Assembly (NCBI GenBank): GCA_900143635.1
Contig: FREY01000012.1
Location: 1 to 64,000, forward strand
Reading direction: 5' to 3'
Length of the DNA: 64,000 nt
DNA from: Rhodobacteraceae bacterium Alg231-04
GTDB taxonomy: Bacteria > Pseudomonadota > Alphaproteobacteria > Rhodobacterales > Rhodobacteraceae
The position numbers and the translations under genes are program-made. The notes beneath the pieces were generated by a model, which saw nothing but the letters and a program-made list of their open reading frames with translations, did not search any database and was not told the DNA's origin. Positions 52,915-61,945 of this stretch are shown here, piece by piece. How positions within the stretch are numbered: position 1 is the stretch's first letter; the number at the start of each line of letters is the position of its first letter.

Positions 52915-52943
52915 ATTTTACAGAAGACGGAATAGGAGAGCCT

Positions 52944-53600
52944 GTGACCAAATCAGTGGAAACCACACCAAAACGGCGGCAAAAGCGTGGTCTGGCAACG
53001 GAAGAGCGCGTTTTGAAAGCTGCGGGTAAGCTCATGCAGGAGAACGGTTTTGAAGCGGCGCAAATCTCGCGGATCGTACAGGAATCTGGCGTTTCCAATG
53101 GGAGCTTTTACCATCACTTCGGTTCCAAGGAAGAGGTGATCCGACGCCTTGTCGAACGTTTCTACGAGAGAGGCAAGAGGCAGTTCGAAGAGCTGGAACT
53201 GTCCGAGGATGATTTCGACGGCTCGCTGGATCGGGTGCTTCGAACTGCGATTGCGCATTTTGAGGAACACTCCGGACTTTATCGCGCCATGAGTACCCGC
53301 GTACAGGACCAGCCCGAGCTTTGGGAGCCGATGAGGGCCTTGCGCCGCTTGGTAGAAGCGCGCCTGATAGAGCGGCTGGGCCCGGTGCTAAAAGCCCGCG
53401 GTGTGGACGATCCGGACCTTGCCTTCCAAACCATGCTGCAGACGATCCTGGCCATTATGACCCACACCGTCCTGTTGTCCTCCGGGCCGGTCCGGGTCGG
53501 CGACGAAATCTCGCGCGGTAGAATTCAAAAAATCGCACGCGCAGTGTTGGATATGGACGCAAAGCCAAAATCGCCCCCACAACAGGATATGCCGTCCTGA
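52944..53600 (+). CDS. TetR/AcrR-family regulator
   Basis: 218 aa from GTG 52944 with GGAGAG upstream. The N-terminal HTH includes AAQISRIVQESGVSNGSFYHHFGSKEEVI (about 38-66), the TetR signature. The C-terminal ligand domain is helical and unassigned. It is divergent from the TRAP operon and 81 bp upstream of a nitrilase-type gene, so it may control both, for instance in response to an amide or nitrile. That link is inferred. Confidence 0.88.
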   Translation: MTKSVETTPKRRQKRGLATEERVLKAAGKLMQENGFEAAQISRIVQESGVSNGSFYHHFGSKEEVIRRLVERFYERGKRQFEELELSEDDFDGSLDRVLRTAIAHFEEHSGLYRAMSTRVQDQPELWEPMRALRRLVEARLIERLGPVLKARGVDDPDLAFQTMLQTILAIMTHTVLLSSGPVRVGDEISRGRIQKIARAVLDMDAKPKSPPQQDMPS

Positions 53601-53681
53601 AACTAATCTTTGCTCTGGTCTGGTGAATCCTCCAATCTCCAGCCAAACTCAGGCCCGATCGGGACCAAACCTGTTGAGAGA

Positions 53682-54575
53682 ATGATGAAGATCGCAACCG
53701 CCGCCTACCCGCTCGACTGGCTGGACAGCTGGGCGCAATATGAAGACAAGCTTGCGCATTGGGTGGCGGCTGCTACCGCACAGGATGCCGATCTTCTGGT
53801 CTTTCCGGAATATGGCGCAATGGAGCTCGCAACCCTCGACGGGGCGGACGTCGCAGGTGATCTGCATCGCTCTGTCCATTCTGTCTGCGAACGGATGGAG
53901 GCGGCAGCGACGCTGCATCTGAAACTTGCAGCAGAATACGGCGTGCATATCCTCGGTGCCTCGGCCCCGGTTTTGGGGCCACATGGGCGCGTGGTGAATC
54001 GGGCAGAGTTTTATGGCCCGCAGGGACAGCGCGGCCATCAGGACAAACAAATCATGACCCGGTTTGAACGCGATCTCTGGCGGATTTCCCCCGGCGGCGG
54101 GCTGAAGGTCTTTGACACCGCGCTCGGCAAGATCGGCATTCTGATCTGCTATGATTCGGAGTTTCCCCTGCTGGGCCGCGCCCTGGCCGAAGCGGATATC
54201 CTACTTGTGCCATCCTGTACCGAAACCCTGGCCGGATATTGGCGGGTGCGCATCGGCGCCATGGCACGTGCCTTGGAAAATCAATGCGTTGTGGCCATGG
54301 CCTCGATCGTGGGAGAAAACCCCTGGTCGCCGGCGGTGGACCTCAACACCGGCATGGGTGGCATCTTTGGCCCACCGGACACCGGCTTTCCGGCGACCGG
54401 CATTCTGGCGGAAGGGGCGCTCGACCGGCCCCAGTGGACCTACGGCGAGGTGGAACTATCCCAGATCGCGTCTGTGCGCAGCGATGGGCAAGTGTTGAAC
54501 CGTCTGCACTGGACAGAACAAGACGGGCGAGGGAAAACTGCGTCAATTGAACCGTTTTCCGCAAAGAAGCCTTGA
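53682..54575 (+). CDS. Carbon-nitrogen hydrolase (nitrilase superfamily)
   Basis: 297 aa from ATG 53682 (ATG 53685 also possible); a longer frame from 53610 lacks a site. The Glu-Lys-Cys triad is visible: LLVFPEYGAME, GHQDKQIMTRFE and GILICYDSEFPLLGRA. It hydrolyses an amide or nitrile C-N bond to an acid and ammonia. It is downstream of a TetR gene and close to a TRAP importer. The substrate is unknown. Confidence 0.88.
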   Translation: MMKIATAAYPLDWLDSWAQYEDKLAHWVAAATAQDADLLVFPEYGAMELATLDGADVAGDLHRSVHSVCERMEAAATLHLKLAAEYGVHILGASAPVLGPHGRVVNRAEFYGPQGQRGHQDKQIMTRFERDLWRISPGGGLKVFDTALGKIGILICYDSEFPLLGRALAEADILLVPSCTETLAGYWRVRIGAMARALENQCVVAMASIVGENPWSPAVDLNTGMGGIFGPPDTGFPATGILAEGALDRPQWTYGEVELSQIASVRSDGQVLNRLHWTEQDGRGKTASIEPFSAKKP

Positions 54576-54646
54576 AAATCAGGGAAAATGCCCCCATCTA
54601 GGCGCACGTCCCGCATCTTGGCGGGAGCAACTTATATGGAGACAAC

Positions 54647-54865
54647 ATGGCCAAGGAAGATACGCTCGAATTTCCCGGTGTCGTGAAGGAACTCCTGCCT
54701 AATGCGACGTTTCGGGTCGAGCTGGAAAACGGCCATGAGATCATCGCACATACGGCAGGCAAGATGCGCAAAAACCGCATCCGTGTCCTCGCAGGCGACA
54801 AGGTTCAGGTGGAGATGACTCCCTATGACCTGACCAAGGGCCGGATCAACTATCGCTTCAAGTAA
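54647..54865 (+). CDS. infA: Translation initiation factor IF-1
   Basis: 72 aa, an S1-type OB fold: [40 protein letters not shown] and the end [13 protein letters not shown]. It binds the ribosomal A site during initiation. Ribosome site GGAGA lies upstream of ATG 54647. It is the first core gene of the infA-maf-RNase block and has its own strong terminator. Confidence 0.98.
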   Translation: MAKEDTLEFPGVVKELLPNATFRVELENGHEIIAHTAGKMRKNRIRVLAGDKVQVEMTPYDLTKGRINYRFK

Positions 54866-54892
54866 GCGAAATGATCTGGACGCAAATGCAAG

Positions 54893-54920
54893 GCCCGGCA
54901 TCGCTGCCGGGCTTTTGTTT
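54893..54920 (+). terminator. Rho-independent terminator of infA
   Basis: GCCCGGCA, loop TCGC, TGCCGGGC, then TTTTGTTTT: eight perfect pairs with a T-tract, 28 bp after the infA stop. Confidence 0.92.
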
Positions 54921-55039
54921 TGCCGGGATTGGATTTGCTGCGCAAACCCAAGGCCTCCGGCGGGAGTATTTGTAGAAAGATGAAACTGCGGTGCGCATCT
55001 TTTTGCGATGTTACCGCCGCAGGTGAAGGAGAGAGGCTG

Positions 55040-55618
55040 ATGGCATTCATTCTGGGATCGGGCAGCCCGCGACGGCTGGATCTACTGGCGCAACTGGGCG
55101 TGGTGCCCGATGATGTGCGCCCACCAGATATCGATGAAACCCCGCTGAAGGCCGAACAACCCCGCCCCTATTGCAGCCGAATCGCCCGCCAAAAGGCGCA
55201 GGCCGTAGAGGCAGCACCAGAGGATATCGTGCTCTGTGCCGATACCACCGTGGCGCTGGGACGCCGCATTCTGGGCAAGCCGGCAGATGCAGGCGAAGCA
55301 GCGGAATTCCTGCTGGCCCTGTCCGGGCGGCGCCACCGGGTGATCACTGCGGTTGCGGTACGCTGTGGCGACCGGGTCTGGGAGAAGGACGTGGTCAGCC
55401 AAGTGCGGATGAAGCGCCTGTCGGATGCTGAGCTGAACGCCTATCTCGCGACAAATGACTGGCAGGGCAAGGCCGGGGGCTATGCCATTCAAGGGCCGGC
55501 CGGGGCTTTCATTCCCTGGATCAGCGGCTCATTTACCGGCATTGTCGGCCTGCCGCTCGCTGAAACTGCAAACCTGCTGCGCGCAGCGGGACAACCTGTC
55601 ATGGAGGCCACCGCATGA
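55040..55618 (+). CDS. maf: Maf-family nucleotide pyrophosphatase
   Basis: 192 aa from ATG 55040 with AAGGAGAGAGG upstream; a longer frame from 54920 runs through the infA terminator and is rejected. Motifs: N-terminal [29 protein letters not shown] and the C-terminal [10 protein letters not shown]. Maf proteins hydrolyse non-canonical or modified NTPs. The ATG of the RNase gene overlaps its stop (ATGA). Confidence 0.93.
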   Translation: MAFILGSGSPRRLDLLAQLGVVPDDVRPPDIDETPLKAEQPRPYCSRIARQKAQAVEAAPEDIVLCADTTVALGRRILGKPADAGEAAEFLLALSGRRHRVITAVAVRCGDRVWEKDVVSQVRMKRLSDAELNAYLATNDWQGKAGGYAIQGPAGAFIPWISGSFTGIVGLPLAETANLLRAAGQPVMEATA

Positions 55619-56637
55619 AGGGCCGCACTATCATTCTGGACCACATCGAAGGCCGCGAAGCCGCCGCGTTGATGGTCGACGGTAAGCTGGAAGATTTTCT
55701 GATCACCGCTGATGCCCCTGCCCCCGGCACCATCTACCGTGCCCGCGCTGACCGTCCGGTCAAGGGTCAAGGCGGCATGTTCCTGACCACGCCGGATGGC
55801 CCGGCGTTTCTGCGGCAGGTCAAGGGACTGGCCCCTGGTCAAAAGATGCTGGTTCAGGTGACCGGTTTTGCCGAGCCCGGCAAGGCGCTGCCGGTAACGC
55901 AAAAAGTGCTGTTCAAAAGCCGCTACGCCATTGTCACCCCCGAAGCACCGGGGCTGAATATTTCGCGCGCCATCCGCGATGAGGAAGAGCGCGACCGGCT
56001 GATGGAAATCGCCCATGACGAAATGGGCGAAAGCGGATTTGGGCTGATCCTGCGCTCTGCCTGTGCCGGTGCCGATACGGATGAGATTGCTGAGGACGTC
56101 GCTGCGATGGCCGCACTGGCCCATCAGGTGATGGGTGATGAAGGCAGCGAGCCGGATGTTCTGGCCGAAGGCGACGGGCCGCATCTTCTGGCCTGGCGCG
56201 ACTGGGTGGAACCCGCCGCCGTAGAACGAAACCCCGGTGATTTTGAACATCACGGCGTCCTTGACGCAGTCGAAATTGCCCAAGGTATTCACGAACCGCT
56301 GGAAGGCGGCGCGTTTCTGTATGTGGAGCCGACCCGCGCACTGGTTGCGGTGGATGTGAACACCGGATCCGACACGTCGCTGGCAGCCGGTATCAAGGCC
56401 AACATGGCCTGCGCCCGTGCTCTGCCGCGGATCCTGCGGGTACGTGGGCTGGGCGGGCAGATTGTTCTGGACCTGGCCCCGATGCCGAAGAAGGACCGCC
56501 GCACCTTTGAGAGCGCCCTGCGGGCCGCGCTCAGATCTGACAGTGAAGAGACGACCCTGCTGGGCTGGACCAACCTTGGCCATTACGAGCTTCAACGCAA
56601 ACGCGGCCGTGTGCCGCTGGGTGACGTGCTGAAATAG
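55615..56637 (+). CDS. Short RNase E/G-family protein
   Basis: 340 aa; full RNase G is about 490. The RNase H-like catalytic core is recognisable: [18 protein letters not shown] (first catalytic Asp) and [16 protein letters not shown] (second Asp). The N-terminal S1-like part is reduced and the zinc-link/small domain is missing. It follows maf with a four-base overlap, the usual order in Rhodobacterales. It is likely a stand-alone RNase G-like enzyme or a diverged paralogue of RNase E. Confidence 0.85.
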   Translation: MKGRTIILDHIEGREAAALMVDGKLEDFLITADAPAPGTIYRARADRPVKGQGGMFLTTPDGPAFLRQVKGLAPGQKMLVQVTGFAEPGKALPVTQKVLFKSRYAIVTPEAPGLNISRAIRDEEERDRLMEIAHDEMGESGFGLILRSACAGADTDEIAEDVAAMAALAHQVMGDEGSEPDVLAEGDGPHLLAWRDWVEPAAVERNPGDFEHHGVLDAVEIAQGIHEPLEGGAFLYVEPTRALVAVDVNTGSDTSLAAGIKANMACARALPRILRVRGLGGQIVLDLAPMPKKDRRTFESALRAALRSDSEETTLLGWTNLGHYELQRKRGRVPLGDVLK

Positions 56638-56677
56638 ACCGCCCAAAATCAAGCTCCGGACATGGAGCGGCGTCGGA

Positions 56678-56715
56678 ATGTGGCCCTGCCGGAGCTGAAA
56701 CCTTCAGGGCCACAT
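56678..56715. terminator. Perfect 11-bp hairpin between convergent genes
   Basis: ATGTGGCCCTG at 56678-56688 pairs with CAGGGCCACAT at 56705-56715 across a 16-base loop. It stands between the RNase gene and the convergent FAH-type gene. No T-tract, so termination is only inferred. Confidence 0.5.
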
Positions 56716-56934
56716 AACCACGGCAAGGCAGAACAAACCCATATAAAGGCAGCACGCCGCATCAAGTTTCTGCCGAGATTCAGAAACCACGCTCAGGCTG
56801 GTGTTGACAGTGACGATAATGCCGGGGTGCACATCAACGACAAGAGCCAGCGCCAGCCCTGCCCGCATGGCAGATACCGTGACTGTGCGCGCCCGTCCGC
56901 CGATGTGCACCCCCATTTTCAACAGAAGGTCGCC

Positions 56935-57780
56935 TTAGCTGTCGGCGATGACTTTCTGTGTCTGAACCCCGAGCCCGGCAATCCCCAATGTCATCTGATC
57001 ACCGGCCTTGAGATATGTTTCCGGTTTCTGCCCCATGCCCACACCCGGCGGGGTACCGGTTGAGATGACATCACCCGGTTGCAGGCTCATGAACTGCGAA
57101 AGATGTGAAATGACGGTTGCCACATCAAAATGCATCGTTGAGGTCGACCCATCCTGATAGCGGTGCCCGTTCACCTCCAGATACATGCCAAGATCCTGCG
57201 GATCGGGAACCTCGTCACGGGTCACCAGCCAGGGGCCGATAGGGCCGAAAGTATCGCAGGATTTGCCCTTTACCCATTGGCCTGATCTGTGCAGCTGGAA
57301 GTCGCGTTCAGACAGGTCATTCACAACGCAATAGCCCGCAACATGGTCCAGCGCGTCTTCCTTGCTGACGTATTTCGCGGCCTTGCCAATCACCACGCCC
57401 AGCTCGACCTCCCAGTCGGTTTTGACCGACCCGCGCGGGATTTCCACGTCGTCATTTGGCCCCATGATGGCCGAGGTTGCCTTGAAGAACACCACCGGTT
57501 CATCTGGCAGGCTCATGCCGCTTTCCGCTGCGTGATCGGAGTAGTTCAGACCGATGCAGACGAATTTTCCCACCTGACCAACGCAGGCAGCAATCCGCAC
57601 ATTTTCAGGCGCCAGCGGCAGGGTTGCAGGGTCGACGGCGCGCAAATCGTTCAGCTGCGCATCCCCCAATGTCTGCCCTGTCAGATCCGGGATAACAGCC
57701 GACAGATCCCGAATATTGCCATCGCTGTCCATCATGCCCGGACGCTCTGCGCCGTGCTCTCCAAACCGAAGAAGTTTCAT
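56935..57780 (-). CDS. FAH-family hydrolase, likely 2,4-diketo-3-deoxy-L-fuconate hydrolase
   Basis: 281 aa. Fumarylacetoacetate hydrolase fold: KFVCIGLNYSDHAAESG, VVFFKATSAIMGPNDDVEIP, KTDWEVELGVVIGK (metal ligands Glu and Asp) and STGTPPGVGMGQKP. In sugar clusters with a lactonase and an SDR this family hydrolyses a 2,4-diketo-3-deoxy acid to pyruvate and lactate. It is the last gene of the minus-strand fucose operon, 20 bp after the SDR gene. Rhamnonate-derived substrates are equally possible by sequence. Confidence 0.85.
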   Translation of the reverse strand: MKLLRFGEHGAERPGMMDSDGNIRDLSAVIPDLTGQTLGDAQLNDLRAVDPATLPLAPENVRIAACVGQVGKFVCIGLNYSDHAAESGMSLPDEPVVFFKATSAIMGPNDDVEIPRGSVKTDWEVELGVVIGKAAKYVSKEDALDHVAGYCVVNDLSERDFQLHRSGQWVKGKSCDTFGPIGPWLVTRDEVPDPQDLGMYLEVNGHRYQDGSTSTMHFDVATVISHLSQFMSLQPGDVISTGTPPGVGMGQKPETYLKAGDQMTLGIAGLGVQTQKVIADS

Positions 57781-57800
57781 ATTATCCCAGTCTCCCGTTG

Positions 57801-58550
57801 TTAAATGGACCAGCCGCCATCAATTGCATGAGTTTGGCCAGTCGTGAATGCGCTTTCATCGCTGGCCAGATAGAGGGCCAGGGATGCGATTTCTTCTGCC
57901 TTGCCAATGCGTCCCATGGGCTGGCGGGCCACAAATTCCTTATGGGCCGTTTCATAGTCACCTGTGGCACGAAGCCGGTCATGCATGGAAGGGCTGTCGA
58001 CCGTGCCGGGGCAGATTGCGTTGCAGCGCACGCCCTGCTGGATGAAATCAGCCGCAACCGATTTGGTCAGACCAATGACGGCTGCCTTGGAGGCGCAATA
58101 GGCAAAGCGGTTCGGAACCCCTTTGATCGAGGAGGCCACCGAGGACATATTGATGATCGAGCCACCACCGTTTTCCAGCATGGCAGGCAAAGCAGTCTGA
58201 ATCATCTGGTACATGGCTGTGACGTTCAGGTTGAAGCTGAAATCCCAGTCCTCACGGGAACACTCCAGTATCGTGCCATTGGCGACAACGCCTGCGCAGT
58301 TGAACAGAACATTCAGCGGGCCGGTCTGGCCCAGCACGGCGCGAACCTCGGCGGCATTGGTAACGTCCAGTTTTACCGCAGATATGCCATCAATTTCGGC
58401 CAGTTCGGCCAGCGATGCCTCGTTCACGTCTGTGGCAATCACCTGCGCCCCTTGGGCGACAAACATTTCCGCCGTGGCGCGGCCGATGCCCTGCCCGGCT
58501 GCCGTGATCAACGCGGTCTTCCCCGCGAGACGTCCTTCAAAATTTGCCAT
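57801..58550 (-). CDS. SDR, likely 2-keto-3-deoxy-L-fuconate dehydrogenase
   Basis: 249 aa from ATG 58550 (GGGAAGAG upstream); the longer frame to 58808 overlaps the next gene and is rejected. ITAAGQGIGRA, NCAGVV, MSSVASSIKG and YCASKAAVIG (Ser, Tyr, Lys) are the SDR core. The TTGQTHAIDGGWSI end fits the BDH2-like/L-fuconate branch. It would oxidise the keto-deoxy acid before FAH-type cleavage. Confidence 0.87.
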   Translation of the reverse strand: MANFEGRLAGKTALITAAGQGIGRATAEMFVAQGAQVIATDVNEASLAELAEIDGISAVKLDVTNAAEVRAVLGQTGPLNVLFNCAGVVANGTILECSREDWDFSFNLNVTAMYQMIQTALPAMLENGGGSIINMSSVASSIKGVPNRFAYCASKAAVIGLTKSVAADFIQQGVRCNAICPGTVDSPSMHDRLRATGDYETAHKEFVARQPMGRIGKAEEIASLALYLASDESAFTTGQTHAIDGGWSI

Positions 58551-58635
58551 GTCTCTTCCCATTCTGTTTATCGTCGTCGCGCCCGGTTGCGGGGGCGGTT
58601 TCACCTTCTTGGGCAGTGGCGCCGCAGCGCGCCGG

Positions 58636-59877
58636 TCAGCCCATATGGAACACCTCTTCCATTTCCGCCCACCACTCGCCCTCACTGCGGGTCTCAAACG
58701 GGTCTTGCATCGGGCCGCAGACCGCCCACCACTCCTTGGTGATCGGATCGGCGGACATGGCGGCATTGTCAGCCGCGAAATCACTGCCAACATATTCGAA
58801 ATAACCAAACATCAGGCACTCGGGCTGTTTCAGATAGATCGAGTAATTGGTGATATTGGAGGCCCGCAATCGTTGCAGCACACCGGGCCAGACATCCGCA
58901 TGCAGACGTTTGTATTCCGCAAGATGCTCAGGCTTGAGCCGGATCACGCTGCCCATCCGCCGGGCAGCGACAGGTGGCGATTTTGGCAGGATCGCGCCCT
59001 TGTGCCCCACAACGCGAACGGCCAGATCATGGGCTTGGGCCAGCGCCTCTGACGGGTCAAGGCCGCGCGACACTGCCGCCAGATAGGCCCCGTTGAAACT
59101 GTCTCCAGCTCCTGTCGTGTCAATAACGGTCTCTGCCTTGGCAAAGCGTTGAGAGGACTGCGACATCGGGATGTCCGCCGGGCCATCCGCCCCGCATTTC
59201 AAAGCGCCCGATATCGCACCAGAGCCGGAAATCCTGTCGATAATGGCTGGATTGCTGGAGGGGCCAAACAGAGCGATCTCATCCTCCTGTGAAGGCAAAG
59301 CAATATCGGTGATCTCCCAAAACCGGGTGATTTCACGGCGGGCCGTTTGTGCGTCATCCCATAGTTTGGGTCGGTAGTTGGAATCAAAGGCAACCTGCAG
59401 TCCGGATGCACGCCGCCTGACCAGTGCGCTCCATAGCCGGTCGCGCGCGGCTTGGGTCAGGATCGCAAGGGTGATGCCGGACAGGTAGACAAGGTCCGCC
59501 GTTTCAATGGCATCCAGATGAAGCGCGCAGCCCGTTGCAAACATCCCGCGCGCGGCCGAGGTTTCGCGCCAGTAGTGGAACCGGCGTTCGCCCATATCAT
59601 CGTTCTGGATCGCATAGATCCCGATCTGGCGGTTTGGATCGCGGGTAACGAAATCGGTGCCAATGCCTTCGCCTTGCATCAGCTCCAGCACCTCATCCGA
59701 CAGGGTATCTTCGCCAATCGCGGTGACGAAATGCACCAAAATATCCGCGTCTTGCACCCTGCGTGCGCAGTAGATGGCCGTGTTCAGCGTATCACCACCA
59801 AAGGCGACATTCAGATCGCGGTCGCCGCGTGAAATTTCTGCCAGTGGTTCACCAATACAGACGATGTGGAAGGTCAT
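58636..59877 (-). CDS. Fusion of PfkB sugar kinase and L-fucose/L-rhamnose mutarotase
   Basis: 413 aa from ATG 59877. Residues 1 to about 300 are a KdgK-like kinase: FGGDTLNTAIYCAR and DTTGAGDSFNGAYLAAV. Residues about 310-413 are a complete mutarotase of the RhaM/FucM (DUF718) type: RMGSVIRLKPEHLAEYKRLH, ITNYSIYLKQPECLMFGYFEY and GEWWAEMEEVFHMG. Both parts are normally separate proteins. The junction is clean (KGAILPKSPPVAARRMGSV), with no stop or start signal between. ATG 59877 overlaps the lactonase stop by one base (TAATG). It would turn beta/alpha anomers and phosphorylate a keto-deoxy sugar acid in one polypeptide; the kinase substrate is not certain. Confidence 0.85.
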   Translation of the reverse strand: MTFHIVCIGEPLAEISRGDRDLNVAFGGDTLNTAIYCARRVQDADILVHFVTAIGEDTLSDEVLELMQGEGIGTDFVTRDPNRQIGIYAIQNDDMGERRFHYWRETSAARGMFATGCALHLDAIETADLVYLSGITLAILTQAARDRLWSALVRRRASGLQVAFDSNYRPKLWDDAQTARREITRFWEITDIALPSQEDEIALFGPSSNPAIIDRISGSGAISGALKCGADGPADIPMSQSSQRFAKAETVIDTTGAGDSFNGAYLAAVSRGLDPSEALAQAHDLAVRVVGHKGAILPKSPPVAARRMGSVIRLKPEHLAEYKRLHADVWPGVLQRLRASNITNYSIYLKQPECLMFGYFEYVGSDFAADNAAMSADPITKEWWAVCGPMQDPFETRSEGEWWAEMEEVFHMG

Positions 59878-60728
59878 TAGCCGCACTCCAATCCGTAAAA
59901 ATGCTTGGCCGTGCCGCCATAGACCGCCGCGCGGTCACGCTCTGATAGCCTGCTGAACAATTGCTCAGACACGGTGCGCCATTGATCATAGTCGCCAACG
60001 AGATTCAGTACCGGCCAGTCGCTGCCCCACATCACCCGGTCTGCGCCAAATTGTTCCAGAATGTGGGCAACAACCGCTGTCAGATCTGCAGCGCTCCAGT
60101 CGGAACCTGCCTCATTGGCGAGGCCCGAAACCTTGCACATGACGTTTGGCAATGCTGCCAAACGGCGCATTCCCTCCCGCCAGTCCGCACCTGCATCCGC
60201 GCCGCCAAAGATTTCAGGTTTGGCGCAATGATCGATCACAATGGCCAGATCGGGCAGGTCGGCGGCGACCTTTGCCAGAACCTCCAGATGACGCGGCACA
60301 ACCAGCGCATCCAGCCGCAACCCACGGTCCGACAGGGCGGCCAGATTGGACAACACTTTGGGCCGGGTGATCCAATTGGTGTCCTCAATGTCCTGCAACA
60401 TCGGGCGTACACCCTTGAAAACAGGCGATTGCATCAGCCGGTCCATGGTCTGTGGCGCATCTTCAGCCTCCAGATCAATCCAGCCGACAACGCCTTTGAT
60501 GAAATCACATGTCTGCGCCAGCCCCAGCAGGAATTCTGTTTCGGCCACAGTTCCGGCGGCCTGCACAACCACGGTTCCGGTAATGTCGTGCCGGCCGAGG
60601 TGCGGGGCGAGATCTGCAGGCAGGATGTCATGACGAATCTCTGCGACCTCATCCGACATCCAGTCGTAATCCCCGCGCGAAATCCGCCAGAAATGCTGAT
60701 GCGCATCGATTTTTGCGGGGCCGGTCAT
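59877..60728 (-). CDS. L-fuconolactonase-type amidohydrolase
   Basis: 283 aa. Amidohydrolase-2 barrel: KIDAHQHFWRISRGDYDWM (HxH), VVVQAAGTVAETEFLLGLA, IVIDHCAKP (His) and VMWGSDWPVLNL (Asp). In fucose clusters it opens L-fucono-1,5-lactone to L-fuconate. First gene of the minus-strand operon, with GGAG seven bases upstream of the ATG. A 21-bp operator candidate lies between it and the divergent UxaB-like gene. Confidence 0.87.
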   Translation of the reverse strand: MTGPAKIDAHQHFWRISRGDYDWMSDEVAEIRHDILPADLAPHLGRHDITGTVVVQAAGTVAETEFLLGLAQTCDFIKGVVGWIDLEAEDAPQTMDRLMQSPVFKGVRPMLQDIEDTNWITRPKVLSNLAALSDRGLRLDALVVPRHLEVLAKVAADLPDLAIVIDHCAKPEIFGGADAGADWREGMRRLAALPNVMCKVSGLANEAGSDWSAADLTAVVAHILEQFGADRVMWGSDWPVLNLVGDYDQWRTVSEQLFSRLSERDRAAVYGGTAKHFYGLECG

Positions 60729-60761
60729 CTCATCTCCACTTCATGCGTGCTTGACGTGATG

Positions 60762-60782
60762 TGTTTTGTATAATTAAAAACA
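60762..60782. promoter_or_regulatory. Putative GntR operator, site 1
   Basis: 21-bp motif of the form TGTT-N4-A-N2-ATTAAARACA, with inverted TGTTT/AAACA ends, between the divergent lactonase and UxaB-like genes. Two more copies flank the GntR gene (63877 and 63924). Confidence 0.6.
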
Positions 60783-60832
60783 TAACACGTAAAGTGCCGA
60801 TCTTCTGTCGGGCCTCGTGAAAGGATATCCGC

Positions 60833-61945
60833 GTGCAGACCACTCCTATTCTTCAGTTCGGAACCAGCCGTTTTTTGCAGGCCCATGCCGACCTGTTTGT
60901 ATCGCAGGCGATAGATGCCGGGCAGGACGTCGGGCCGATTACCGTGATCCAAAGCTCTGGCAATGCGGAGCGCGCAAAGCGTCTGAACGCCTTGGTGGGA
61001 TCCTATCCGGTGCGGATCGAAGGGCTGGCAGAAGGCGCGCGCGTGCAACAGACGGTGGAGGTCAAAAGCATCGCCCGCACCCTGTCGACCGCGCAGGATT
61101 GGGTGCAGATCGCCCGGGTCTTTGTGCGCGAGGCGCAGATTGTCCTGTCCAATACCGGCGATACTGGTTTTGCGCCGAAGGGTTGCGACACCGCCACCCA
61201 GTTTGATCAGGCGATGTCTTATCCGGCCAAGCTGACCCATCTTTTGCGGTTGCGATTTGCCGCCGGTGCTGCCCCCATCCAGATCATGCCGATGGAGCTG
61301 ATTGCCGACAACGGGGCGGTGCTGAAAGCGCGTGTTTTGCAGCTGGCTGAAAAGGACACGCCTGAATTTCAGGCCTATCTGGAACGCGACGTGATCTGGG
61401 TAAACTCACTGGTCGACCGCATTGTCTCACAACCCTTGGAACCGGCGGGCGCGGTGGCCGAACCCTATGCGCTCTGGGCGATTGAGGATCAGCCAGGGCT
61501 GATTGTGCCCTGTGATCACCCCGCAGTTCAGGTTGTGCCAACGCTGGCAGACATCGAAGCCCTGAAGCTGTTCGTGCTGAACCTTGGGCATACGGTTTTG
61601 GCCGACCGCTGGTTGCAACGCGGCGGAGCACAGGATGTGCTTGTGCGTGATCTGATCGGTGATGCCGCAGAACTGGCCCAATTGCAGGACATCTTGCACA
61701 ATGAGGTCCGCCCTGCCTTTGTCGCGGCCGGTCTCAAAGATGCGTTCCTCGCCTATGTCGAGACTACGATAGAGCGCTTTGCCAATCCGTTTCTGGACCA
61801 CCGCATCGCCGACATTTCGCAAAACCACACACAGAAAATATCCCGCCGGATAGAAGCAATGTTGCACTGGGCCGTTGAGCAGGGCGATCATTCCGCCAAG
61901 CCAGTGCTGTCCGGGATCGTCGCGCAGAACAAGGAAGCAGTATAA
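60833..61945 (+). CDS. Mannitol dehydrogenase-family reductase (UxaB-like)
   Basis: 370 aa from GTG 60833 with AAGGA eight bases upstream. N-terminal ILQFGTSRFLQAHADLF is the UxaB/mannitol dehydrogenase NAD motif; IMPMELIADNGAVL and NSLVDRIVSQPLE (NxxxDRI pattern) follow. UxaB reduces tagaturonate, but here it sits in a fucose-type operon, so it may act on a keto sugar or sugar alcohol of that pathway. Its stop TAA overlaps the next ATG by one base. Confidence 0.82.
   Translation: MQTTPILQFGTSRFLQAHADLFVSQAIDAGQDVGPITVIQSSGNAERAKRLNALVGSYPVRIEGLAEGARVQQTVEVKSIARTLSTAQDWVQIARVFVREAQIVLSNTGDTGFAPKGCDTATQFDQAMSYPAKLTHLLRLRFAAGAAPIQIMPMELIADNGAVLKARVLQLAEKDTPEFQAYLERDVIWVNSLVDRIVSQPLEPAGAVAEPYALWAIEDQPGLIVPCDHPAVQVVPTLADIEALKLFVLNLGHTVLADRWLQRGGAQDVLVRDLIGDAAELAQLQDILHNEVRPAFVAAGLKDAFLAYVETTIERFANPFLDHRIADISQNHTQKISRRIEAMLHWAVEQGDHSAKPVLSGIVAQNKEAV

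Noticed and set aside
56704-56922. 72-codon minus-strand frame after the FAH-type gene
   Set aside because: Hydrophobic but without a proper ribosome site, and its 3' end falls into the 11-bp hairpin; no family resemblance.
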